A DNA stretch of 64,000 bases from NCBI GenBank assembly GCA_016705575.1, contig JADIXX010000005.1, forward strand, positions 62,001 through 126,000, given 5' to 3'. The notes under the pieces are model-generated. The model was not told the DNA's origin, did not search any database, and saw only the letters and a list, made by a program, of their open reading frames with translations. This DNA comes from Candidatus Aalborgicola defluviihabitans. GTDB lineage: Bacteria > Pseudomonadota > Gammaproteobacteria > Burkholderiales > Burkholderiaceae_C. How positions within the stretch are numbered: the stretch's first letter is position 1; each line of letters opens with the position of its first letter. Shown piece by piece: positions 43,203 to 50,526 of this stretch. Position numbers and translations under genes: made by a program.

Positions 43203-43735
43203 TCAAGGGATAGCTAAATGGAGCCGAGCGCCTATCTTGCCATTCCCAAGCCAGACTACGCAATAAACTGGAAATCCAACCGTCGATGTCGAAATGTTAG
43301 CGCGGTTTGATCGGCACCAGCGGTCCGCCTTTGAACCCCGCGCCCCGCACCTCCAGCCGCACTTCATCCAGCACCTGGCCCTTGGCATTGGTGATTTGCA
43401 GCACATGCCGACCCGGCCATGGCAGCCACTGGGCGGAAGTGCCTTTGGCAAATGCCTTGCCGTCCAGCAGCCAGTGCAGATTGCTGCCCTGGGCCTGAAA
43501 ACTCACGCGCTGGTTCCTGGGAGGAATATCCGGGTCCAGCGCGGTGATGGTGCCAGTGGTCGGCGCGGTAATGCGCGCCATGTTCTTTCCAAAAATCTTA
43601 GAGTCTTTTTGGCCTCTAGCCCTCGCCGAATCTACGTAAGCAGCTCCTGAATGCATAGCGAATGACGACTGATACTCGCCCAGAACACCTATCCTAGACG
43701 CCGGAAAGCGAGAAGCAGGCGTTTCCCCAACAGCC
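43203..43735 (-). pseudogene. pbpC 3'-end copy B
   Basis: From 43297 the minus strand encodes the complete C-terminal domain of PbpC (RVSFQAQGSNLHWLL to VEVRG-like end, finishing KPR). It is preceded by the repeat-derived linker (SFAMHSGAAYVDSARARG). Homology to pbpC continues past the stop codon to about 43203 through the 3' untranslated part. No transglycosylase or transpeptidase domain remains. It contains dispersed-repeat copy 6 and ends at the stop of the CPBP gene. Confidence 0.85.
43598..43670 (-). repeat. dispersed repeat, copy 6
   Basis: The minus strand carries GGAGCTGCTTACGTAGATTC and GGCGAGGGCTAGAGGCC. Part of pbpC-tail copy B. Confidence 0.9.
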
Positions 43736-43736
43736 A

Positions 43737-44399
43737 TTACCGAACGGTCGGGTCGTACAGATTGAGAAGGACAAGTGCTGCCAGCCCAAACAAGTTGGCG
43801 AGCATATGACCCGCAACACACCAGCGCAAACTGCCAGTGCGCTGGTAGGTTCTGCCCCAGATAAGACCAACGAAAAGTAACGCGCCCGCAGCCTCCATTT
43901 TGCGCAATGGGAGCGAATGAATGCCCCAAATGAGTGGGTGACTTGCTGCGAACCAGATCGAGGAATAGAGCAAGCTTGGCAGCTTGCCCCACGAGGCTGT
44001 GGCATCCAGCAGCACGCCACGCCAGTAGGACTCCTCGAACCATGGATTGAACAGTGCAAAGACTAGCCAGGCAACCACAAGGTTCAGGTTGCTAAGCAGT
44101 GTCCAGTGGCCAATGAAGCCGTGAAGCGACAACAAACCGGCAAGAAGTGCCAGAGCGGGCCAGATCAAGTTGCCTGAGCCAGAATTGAATCGAGCGAATG
44201 CACCGGCAGATCCAGAGAATTTGTACGTCAGGAAAGCGATCGCTATCCAGAAGAAGAGCATGGTTGGAACCCAAGCCCAAACGCCGATGAATTGACCCGC
44301 AAGGACTTGAACAAGAGCGCATGCGGCCACCAGAAAAACTGGTGATAGCAGTGCGTAGAGCAGCTTTGTTTTGCGTACCGATTGAGGCGATTCTTGCAT
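43737..44399 (-). CDS. CPBP-family intramembrane metalloprotease
   Basis: Membrane protein of 220 residues with about 6-7 helices. CAAX/ABI-type protease motifs are present: FEESYWRG (Glu-Glu-x-x-x-Arg), AASHPLIWGIHS with His, and CVAGHMLAN with the final His. Bacterial members confer bacteriocin self-immunity or process peptides. It stands within the cassette-like array and its stop directly abuts pbpC-tail copy B. Confidence 0.85.
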   Translation of the reverse strand: MQESPQSVRKTKLLYALLSPVFLVAACALVQVLAGQFIGVWAWVPTMLFFWIAIAFLTYKFSGSAGAFARFNSGSGNLIWPALALLAGLLSLHGFIGHWTLLSNLNLVVAWLVFALFNPWFEESYWRGVLLDATASWGKLPSLLYSSIWFAASHPLIWGIHSLPLRKMEAAGALLFVGLIWGRTYQRTGSLRWCVAGHMLANLFGLAALVLLNLYDPTVR

Positions 44400-44734
44400 C
44401 TACGGCCTAGCAATCAGCTGCGCATAAAGCGATGGCCTAGTTCGCGGCAGAGAAACCATGTCGGACTGATCCGCCTGCGAGACGGTGGTGTGTGGTTTTG
44501 GCGATAGGGGATTTGAAGCAATCCCCCGCTATTTCTCAATAGATTATGACCCAGCCCAGTGTCGTTGCGCCGTTCCAGCGTGGGGTGTTGCACCAGCAGC
44601 TCAGCCAGTGAGAGGCCGATGGAGGCGGACTGTATGCTTTGGACCAGCGTCGCATCAGGGAGCGTGGTGGGCACTGGCGCAGTTGAAGTGATTTTGGCTG
44701 GATTGGAGCGTGGAATGGCGCTTATCGTGGCGCG

Positions 44735-44910
44735 GTTTGCGAAACTGCGCCACTTTTTGCCGGCGCCCCTGCACCACGCACTTGCAGGCGTATCTCGTCC
44801 TGCACTGTGCCTTTCACCAAGACCTTAGAGCCATTTTGGCTTCTAGCCCTCGTCGGATATACGTATTTCGCTCCTGAATGCATAGCGAATGACGACTGAT
44901 GTGTGCGGAA
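44735..44910 (-). pseudogene. degraded pbpC 3'-end copy D
   Basis: Compared with pbpC, the stop-proximal part (around GCGCGGTTT and the CACCACGCACTTGCAG region) is joined by deletion directly to the linker containing the dispersed repeat. Only short stretches are recognisable. Confidence 0.55.
44824..44900 (-). repeat. dispersed repeat, copy 7
   Basis: The plus strand reads CTTCTAGCCCTCGTCGGATA, then TACGTATTTCGCTCCTGAAT. Part of copy D. Confidence 0.88.
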
Positions 44911-45126
44911 ATATCCATCACGCGTTGCTTGAGAGTTGATCGACCATCATGGCAAATTGGGTTCATCCTACACCGATAGTCGCCGATAACTCTTCCGGCT
45001 CATTTGCAGTGGTTTGTAACGATTTTTGGAGATGAATGCTAAATTCTTGAGACCTGATCCGTGAATCGTGTGCAGCCGAAATGGCGCTCGTAGAAATCGG
45101 ATCTTTTTACAGCTTGAACGCCTGAA

Positions 45127-45648
45127 TTAGGGGGAAGGCTCGTCATAGTTGACCGTTACCATGTAGGTCTTAACACCCTCTTGTGCGATGCTGTTGAAGG
45201 AACTGAACACGAACTCGCCGTTAGGTTGTGACACTGGAGCCATCTGGGCCTTGCCCCCACCGGCGACGACAGACTTGGCTGAATCAGCGAGCGCTTGCAA
45301 GGTCTCGCCCGCGAGGTTTGGGGTCACAATTCGCCCGTATAGAGAAACGAGGGCTTTATAAGTGTATGCCCAAGATTGAGAGGCTTGGGTGAGGTCTACT
45401 CCCTCATAAACCCGGATTGCGATGCGCCATAGATGACCATCTTTGAAATAGAACTGGGCATTTTGGGCCTTGCCGCCAAATTCCGCGTTGTATGTCTCCA
45501 GACCTCCATTGGAGAAAGCGCGATACGGACCTTGCGCTTTGACCGATCGAATCTGATCTGCCGACATCCCGAAAGTCCACGGGCCAAAGCCGCCAGCGAA
45601 CGCAGGCGAAGCTGCGAACAAAAAAAACACAAACGCGACAATGCTCAT
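45127..45648 (-). CDS. secreted protein, unknown (cassette gene)
   Basis: Protein of 173 residues with a signal peptide (MSIVAFVFFLFAASPAFAGG). The mature part begins GFGPWTFGMSADQIRSV, a pattern seen in small periplasmic proteins of unknown role. The ATG lies about 8 nt after the GTTAGGG border at 45656-45662, where homology between pbpC and copy B ends, as expected if the gene was inserted there. Confidence 0.65.
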   Translation of the reverse strand: MSIVAFVFFLFAASPAFAGGFGPWTFGMSADQIRSVKAQGPYRAFSNGGLETYNAEFGGKAQNAQFYFKDGHLWRIAIRVYEGVDLTQASQSWAYTYKALVSLYGRIVTPNLAGETLQALADSAKSVVAGGGKAQMAPVSQPNGEFVFSSFNSIAQEGVKTYMVTVNYDEPSP

Positions 45649-45655
45649 GCCTGCC

Positions 45656-45749
45656 CCCTAACTCAATGCAGCCCAGCGCCTATCTTGCCATTCCCAAGCC
45701 AGACGACGCAATAAACTGGCAAACCAACCGTCGATGTCGAAATGTTAGC
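45656..45749 (-). other. conserved 3' flank of pbpC, possible insertion site
   Basis: 94 bp from CGCTAAC, which holds the pbpC stop, to GTTAGGG. Nearly the same sequence follows copy B, and similarity ends at the second box. Boxes resemble attC ends, but the interior is not strongly palindromic, so an attC is not claimed. Confidence 0.4.
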
Positions 45750-47952
45750 GCGGTTTGGTCGGTGCCAGCGGCCCGCCTTTGACCCCCGCGCCCCGCACCT
45801 CCAGCCGCACTTCATCCAGCACTTTGCCTTTGGCATCGGTGATCTGCAGCACATGCCTACCAGGCCATGGCAGCCACTGCGCGGAAGTGCCTTTGGCGAA
45901 CGCCTTGCCGTTCAGCAACCAGTGCAGGTTGCTGCCTTGGGCCTGAAAACTCACGCGTTGGTTCCTGGGGGGGATATCCGGGTCTAGCGCGATGATGGTG
46001 CCGCTGGTGGGAGAGGTGATGCGGGCCATGCCTTTCACCAGAACATTAGAGCCTTTTGGACCTCTAGCCCTCGTCGAATCTACGTAATCAGCTCCTGAAG
46101 TCATAGCAAACGATGGCTGCTGTGTGCCCTGCAAAAACCACTCCTGGCGCGCTGCCTCTTGCGCCCCAAACTGCACGGGTGTTTGCACCACGCCCGCTGG
46201 GGCCTTGGGTGCGTGGCTGGGCAGGGTCTTGTGTAAATAGCCCATCACTGCCGCCCAGATGGGCGTGGCCCCTGTGGTGCCGCTCACGTCCCACATGGGC
46301 GCGCCACTGGCGTTGCCCACCCACACGCCCACGGTGTAGCGCTGCGACCAGCCCACGGCCCAGTTGTCGCGCATGTCCTTGCTGGTGCCGGTCTTCACCG
46401 CCGTCCAAAAGCGCGTGGCCAGCACGCTGTCGGTGCCAAAGGTGCGGGCACGGGCCAGTGGGTCGCTCAGAATATCGCCGACGATGAAGGCTGCGCGTGG
46501 GTCCAGCGCGGTGTGCCATACGGGCTTGGCGTTGCGTGTGAGTGTGGTTGCACTCAAGCGGCCACCGTTGGCCAAGGCGCGGTAGGCGTTGGTCAGGTTC
46601 AACAAGGACACCTCGGCGCTGCCCAGTGCCAGGCTATAGCCGTAAAAGTCGCCACTTTCCTTGAGCGGTAGCCCCATTTTTCGCAGCTGTTTGTGGAATG
46701 CGTCGGGCGACACCATCACCAGGGTGCGCACAGCCGGCACGTTGAGCGATGCCGCCAGCGCGGTGCGGGCCGACACCCAGCCTTTGAACTGGTGGTCGTA
46801 GTTCTGCGGGATGTAGAGGCCACCCGCCGTCTCGATTTGGGCGGCCGAGTCCTCGATCAAGGACGCAGCGGTGATGCGCCGCTCGGCAATCGCCTGCGCG
46901 TAGAGAAAGGGCTTGAGCGTGGAGCCGGGTTGGCGCAGGGCGGTAACACCATCCACCTCTGCCGCGCTGCTCAGGTCGCCGGACGAGCCGACCCAGGCCA
47001 GCACCTCGCCGCTGGCGTTGTCCAACACCACCAGCGCGGCGTCTTCCACGTGGCGACCGGCCAATTCACGCAGGTGCTGCTGCAGGGTTTGCAGGGCAAA
47101 GCGTTGCAGCGGGGCGCTGAGCGTGGTGGTGATGGCGTTGGACTTCGCCTGCAGTGGTGTAGCAGTGCGGGTGAGCTGGCGGGCAACGTGGGGCGCTATG
47201 CCTTCGCTGGCGCCATAGTCGCGCCGCTGCAGCGCGCCAGTGGTGAACAGGTCCAGCGCCTCGCAGTCGGTGTCCGTTGCGGGCAGGCTTTTGAGCACGG
47301 CGCATGCGCGCTGGGCCACCACAGCGGGCGAGGCATTGGGTGCGCGCACCAGTGCCACCGCCACCGCTGCCTCGCGGGCGTCCAGGCCGTGGGCGGCCTT
47401 GCCAAACAGGGTGCGGCTCAGGGCGTCAATGCCCACCAGCTCGCCCTTGAATGGCACCAGGTTCAGGTAGGCCTCCAAAATTTGGTCTTTGCGCCAGTTC
47501 CGCTCCAGCAGTTGCGCCGATACGGTTTGCTCCAGCTTTTGCACCACACTGCGCCCGCCGGAGCCGCGTTTCAGGTCATCGTCCAGCAAGCCGGCCAGCT
47601 GCATGGTGATGGTGGAGGCGCCACGTGTTTTGCGGTTCCACAGGTTGGCCCAGGCCGCAGCAGAGGCTGCCTGCCAGTCCACGCCGCTGTGTTCGTAAAA
47701 GCGTTTGTCTTCACTCAGCACCAGGGCGGTGCGCAGGGCGGGCGAAACATCGGCCAACGCCACCCACTGACCGCGACGCACGCTGGCATCGGTGCGCAGG
47801 CGCTGTAGTACCTCGCCTTCACGGCTCAGGATCAGCGTGTCAGATGGTTTGAAAGAGGATTTTACAGAATTAAAAGTGGCTGTAGCCCACGTATTACCTA
47901 CACAAGTAGCTATCAAAAACGTAGTAAACCAACAACGCAGTTGACGCAACAT
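45745..47952 (-). CDS. pbpC: penicillin-binding protein 1C
   Basis: Bifunctional peptidoglycan synthase homologue, 735 residues from the ATG at 47952. A signal/anchor at about 5-25 is encoded by the dispersed repeat. The transglycosylase domain has EDKRFYEHSGVDW, RGASTITMQL and RNWRKDQILEAYLN. The transpeptidase has the active Ser in RQPGSTLKPF and the KTGTS motif. A second repeat copy encodes the linker (SFAMTSGADYVDSTRARG), followed by the BiPBP_C domain, which ends KPR. All catalytic motifs look intact. The gene group with alpha-2-macroglobulin is conserved across proteobacteria. Confidence 0.93.
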   Translation of the reverse strand: MLRQLRCWFTTFLIATCVGNTWATATFNSVKSSFKPSDTLILSREGEVLQRLRTDASVRRGQWVALADVSPALRTALVLSEDKRFYEHSGVDWQAASAAAWANLWNRKTRGASTITMQLAGLLDDDLKRGSGGRSVVQKLEQTVSAQLLERNWRKDQILEAYLNLVPFKGELVGIDALSRTLFGKAAHGLDAREAAVAVALVRAPNASPAVVAQRACAVLKSLPATDTDCEALDLFTTGALQRRDYGASEGIAPHVARQLTRTATPLQAKSNAITTTLSAPLQRFALQTLQQHLRELAGRHVEDAALVVLDNASGEVLAWVGSSGDLSSAAEVDGVTALRQPGSTLKPFLYAQAIAERRITAASLIEDSAAQIETAGGLYIPQNYDHQFKGWVSARTALAASLNVPAVRTLVMVSPDAFHKQLRKMGLPLKESGDFYGYSLALGSAEVSLLNLTNAYRALANGGRLSATTLTRNAKPVWHTALDPRAAFIVGDILSDPLARARTFGTDSVLATRFWTAVKTGTSKDMRDNWAVGWSQRYTVGVWVGNASGAPMWDVSGTTGATPIWAAVMGYLHKTLPSHAPKAPAGVVQTPVQFGAQEAARQEWFLQGTQQPSFAMTSGADYVDSTRARGPKGSNVLVKGMARITSPTSGTIIALDPDIPPRNQRVSFQAQGSNLHWLLNGKAFAKGTSAQWLPWPGRHVLQITDAKGKVLDEVRLEVRGAGVKGGPLAPTKPR
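46045..46117 (-). repeat. dispersed repeat, copy 8, within pbpC
   Basis: Plus strand: ATTAGAGCCTTTTGGACCTC, then TAGCCCTCGTCGAATCTACG and TAATCAGCTCCTGAAG. In frame in pbpC between the transpeptidase and the C-terminal domain. Confidence 0.92.
47862..47925 (+). repeat. dispersed repeat, copy 9, in the pbpC signal-peptide region
   Basis: Plus strand: GGCTGTAGCCCACGTATTAC, then CTACACAAGTAGCTATCAAA. Diverged copy; the minus strand encodes FLIATCVGNTWATATFNS of PbpC. Confidence 0.75.
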
Positions 47953-48007
47953 TCCGCTGCGAACAGCATTCTCTGATAAGCCTCCGTGCACTTCGAAACC
48001 GACCCTC

Positions 48008-49246
48008 TTACTGCTTGGCAGCGGGGCGCTTGGCCGATTCCATGCGTGACAAGTCCAACTCAGCCAAGGCTTGTTTCACTTTGGCAACCGGTACTTGGTC
48101 GCCTTTGAGTTCCACAATCAAGCCGTTTCCCAGCATGGCGGTGACTTCTGACTGGCTGCCGTCTTTTTGGTATTCCTCGCGCATGCTGCGATTGCCCGCT
48201 TTGTAGACCTTTTCGACCGAGGTGGCGGTTTCTTTGTCCACGGTCATATTGGCCCATGCGGCCAAGCCCGCCAGTGCGGCCATGCCGCCAGCATCAGTCA
48301 CCGTCAGGTGCATTTGGCTGTCGCCTGTGCCGTAGCTGGCGTTGGCCGTTGAGCCAGCAATGCCCATCGCAGCGCCGCCTTGTACTTCAAAGCTGGTGCG
48401 CGCCTGGCCTGCCAACGTGGTGGGCAACCAGGCCTTCATGTCGTCCGTAGGGAAGGCGGCACCACCGGCCATGGCACCCATCATGTCAGCCATGGCCTTG
48501 CCGGCAGCAGCTGGGTCACCCGATGCCTGGGCAGCTTCCATGCGTTTGCCGGCCTCTTCCATTTTCTTGGCGGCAACTGCCAGCTTTGAGGTGTCCACGC
48601 TGATCGAGCCATCGGGTGTGTTGATGGCAATATTTCCACCACCATCGCCCATGCTCCCCAGGCCGCCCATACCATGGCGGCCCATGCCAAACATGGCGGA
48701 TACCGCGCCCACAATGAGAGCCGCCACGATGCCGCAGATGATCAAAACGGCCGTGTAACCGGCGGCCTTTTCAGGTGGACTTTTCATCATCACAGGCACG
48801 CCGATGTAAATCAGGTAGATGGAGTAGGCCGCAGCCAGTACCCCCAAAATGGACAGCGATGGCAGCAAGGAAAAAACACCACCCAAAAATCCAGCCGTGC
48901 TGCCGTAGGCCACCAATTTCAGCGCGTTGAGTGGGTTCTTGGTGCCACCAAAGCTGGGCGCCAGTGCATCGGCAATCAGGCCCACGACAAACACCATGAC
49001 CAACGACATTACGTAGCCAACCACCATATTGGCCAGTCCGCTGATTAGAGGCACACGGTACGACACCCCAAAAACGCCAACGCCGATGAGCGATAGGCCA
49101 ATAAAACCTGCAACGGCTGGAACCAATGCAAGGTAGATCAGGTAATTTTTGTAGATGGATGCGGTATCGCCGCCTTCAGCGTCGATGGCGGGCCATGTTT
49201 CCTTGGGTTTGAGCAAAATGTCCTGAACGCGTTGAACGATATTCAT
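48008..49246 (-). CDS. Yip1-family membrane protein with extra C-terminal domain
   Basis: Protein of 412 residues. The N-terminal about 190 residues form a Yip1 domain (start MNIVQRVQDILLKPKETW, five hydrophobic segments). The C-terminal about 200 residues are soluble, with a Met/Gly-rich stretch (GMGRHGMGGLGSMGDGGG) and an alpha/beta part. Function unknown. It lies 55 bp upstream of pbpC on the same strand and is probably co-transcribed. Confidence 0.8.
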   Translation of the reverse strand: MNIVQRVQDILLKPKETWPAIDAEGGDTASIYKNYLIYLALVPAVAGFIGLSLIGVGVFGVSYRVPLISGLANMVVGYVMSLVMVFVVGLIADALAPSFGGTKNPLNALKLVAYGSTAGFLGGVFSLLPSLSILGVLAAAYSIYLIYIGVPVMMKSPPEKAAGYTAVLIICGIVAALIVGAVSAMFGMGRHGMGGLGSMGDGGGNIAINTPDGSISVDTSKLAVAAKKMEEAGKRMEAAQASGDPAAAGKAMADMMGAMAGGAAFPTDDMKAWLPTTLAGQARTSFEVQGGAAMGIAGSTANASYGTGDSQMHLTVTDAGGMAALAGLAAWANMTVDKETATSVEKVYKAGNRSMREEYQKDGSQSEVTAMLGNGLIVELKGDQVPVAKVKQALAELDLSRMESAKRPAAKQ

Positions 49247-49365
49247 GGGTCGAACTCCTGAAAGGGCACGCCGCAGAGCGTGGATGGGTATTAATTGAAC
49301 AAAGGCGCACTATACGAAGTAACTGCGGGGTTTCCTAACCTTTTTGTCAGGAATAACCCGTGGCC

Positions 49366-50526
49366 TTACAAATAGCGCAGCAGACCATTGGGCCTGCGGC
49401 TCTTGACGCCACCGTACCAGCGGCATGCGAAATACAGGCCCAGCAAATATAACAACCAGACTCCATAGACCAGTGCCAGACTGGGTGTGTAGTCGGCGGG
49501 TGGTGTGTCGTTGCGAAAGGCCTGGGCGCCTTCCAGCCCATAGCGGCTGATCGTCCACAAAGCTGCGCCGATATGTATCAACGGTAGATGAACCAGATAG
49601 AAAAACATGGATACCTTGCCGTACACCAGCAACCAACGGTAGCGACTTTCGGGCCACCGTGCCAACACCGCCATCACCCATGCGCCCAAACCCAGCGTCA
49701 TGCACAGGTACAGCAAAGACGGTGGGTATTTTTCAAAGTTGATGAAAGACATGGCGCTGAACAGTGCACCACGGCTTTGCTCCGACCAGGGGTGGGGATC
49801 GCCGTAGATATTGCTCCAACGCAAGGCTGCCATGAGCGCCAACAATGCGAACCCTGTCGCCCACAGCCGTCGGTTGCGCAGCTGGGCATCGCCTTGCAAA
49901 TAGGGCGCTGCCAGGTAGCCAGCGGCCATCACACCGACCCACGGCAATACCGGGTAGAGAATGAAGAACTTGACGGGCCCCAACGCGAATCGCCCCTTGT
50001 CATGCAGCATGCTCCACAGCCAGCCCAGGTTGCCCCAGTCGGCCGCGAGCACGCCGTCAAACGCGTTGTGGCCAGCGATGCAGAACAATGCTGTGATGGC
50101 AACAGCCCAGCGTGGCAAATACACCAAGCCGGCCAAAGCCACCATGGCAACGCCCAGCGCCCAAATCACTTGCAACATGACGGTGCCGCCCAGCAGTACG
50201 CCCCAGCTCAGGCTGACCCAGGTGCATTCCAGAAACACCAGCCAAATGCCGCGCGTGACCAAAAATCGGGCCAAAATGCCCCGGCTCACCGTCTGCCCAT
50301 AAAGCGCGGCACCCACTCCCGCCAGAAAGACAAACACGGGTGCACAAAAGTGGGTGATGTAACGGGTCAAAAACCACAAAGGCGTGGTCGCGTTCAAATC
50401 CACCGGGTTGAACGTTGTGGGGCCAAAGAAATCACGCACATGGTCCAGCGCCATCAGTACGATGGCCAGACCACGCAGCGCATCTATGAAAGCAATTCGG
50501 CCCTTTGTTGACAAAGTGCTTTGCAT
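49366..50526 (-). CDS. DUF1624 / heparan-alpha-glucosaminide acetyltransferase-like membrane protein
   Basis: Protein of 386 residues with about 10 helices. The family opening RIAFIDALRGLAIVLMALDH is clear. Members resemble OpgC/HGSNAT acyltransferases that act on sugars at the membrane. Its ATG at 50526 shares one base with the TGA of the alpha-2-macroglobulin gene (TGATG), so translation is coupled. This coupling with an envelope-defence protein and pbpC suggests a role in the cell envelope; that is inference. Confidence 0.85.
   Translation of the reverse strand: MQSTLSTKGRIAFIDALRGLAIVLMALDHVRDFFGPTTFNPVDLNATTPLWFLTRYITHFCAPVFVFLAGVGAALYGQTVSRGILARFLVTRGIWLVFLECTWVSLSWGVLLGGTVMLQVIWALGVAMVALAGLVYLPRWAVAITALFCIAGHNAFDGVLAADWGNLGWLWSMLHDKGRFALGPVKFFILYPVLPWVGVMAAGYLAAPYLQGDAQLRNRRLWATGFALLALMAALRWSNIYGDPHPWSEQSRGALFSAMSFINFEKYPPSLLYLCMTLGLGAWVMAVLARWPESRYRWLLVYGKVSMFFYLVHLPLIHIGAALWTISRYGLEGAQAFRNDTPPADYTPSLALVYGVWLLYLLGLYFACRWYGGVKSRRPNGLLRYL

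Larger units (their letters stand above)
44400..45126. other. gene-poor stretch with degraded pbpC tail and ORF fragment
   Basis: 727 bp. It holds a minus-strand 86-codon frame (44414-44674) whose first part SLAELLVQHPTLERR looks like the start of a DNA-binding domain and then loses sense; a degraded pbpC tail (copy D, about 44735-44910); and about 200 bp with no feature that I recognise. Confidence 0.5.
40925..45750 (-). mobile_element. cassette-like accessory array next to pbpC
   Basis: Five accessory gene units on the minus strand, in transcription order: secreted protein (45648), CPBP protease (44399), antitoxin-toxin (43137), secreted protein (42509) and TIR-like effector (42005). Two attC-like palindromes (42530-42616, 42022-42080) and a weaker one (41165-41222) lie right after genes. 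Three damaged copies of the pbpC 3' end, each with the dispersed repeat, separate groups. No integrase gene in the window. The pbpC stop region (45656-45749) is conserved in copy B, and that homology stops at the GTTAG border. I read this as an integrase-less cassette cluster; boundaries are approximate. Confidence 0.6.

Noticed and set aside
43297..44043. 248-codon ORF joining CPBP antisense-frame sequence to the pbpC tail
   Set aside because: The first half is an out-of-frame reading of the CPBP gene; only the pbpC-tail part is meaningful.
44414..44674. 86-codon minus-strand ORF in the array
   Set aside because: Only the first part (SLAELLVQHPTLERR) looks protein-like; the rest is low-quality and there is no ribosome-binding site. 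Treated as a fragment.
45656..45749. pbpC 3' flank as a true attC
   Set aside because: The boxes at both ends fit, but the inside does not fold into a palindrome, so only a conserved insertion border is claimed.
40925..45750. Integron integrase or other recombinase for the array
   Set aside because: No open frame here or elsewhere in the window shows tyrosine- or serine-recombinase motifs.
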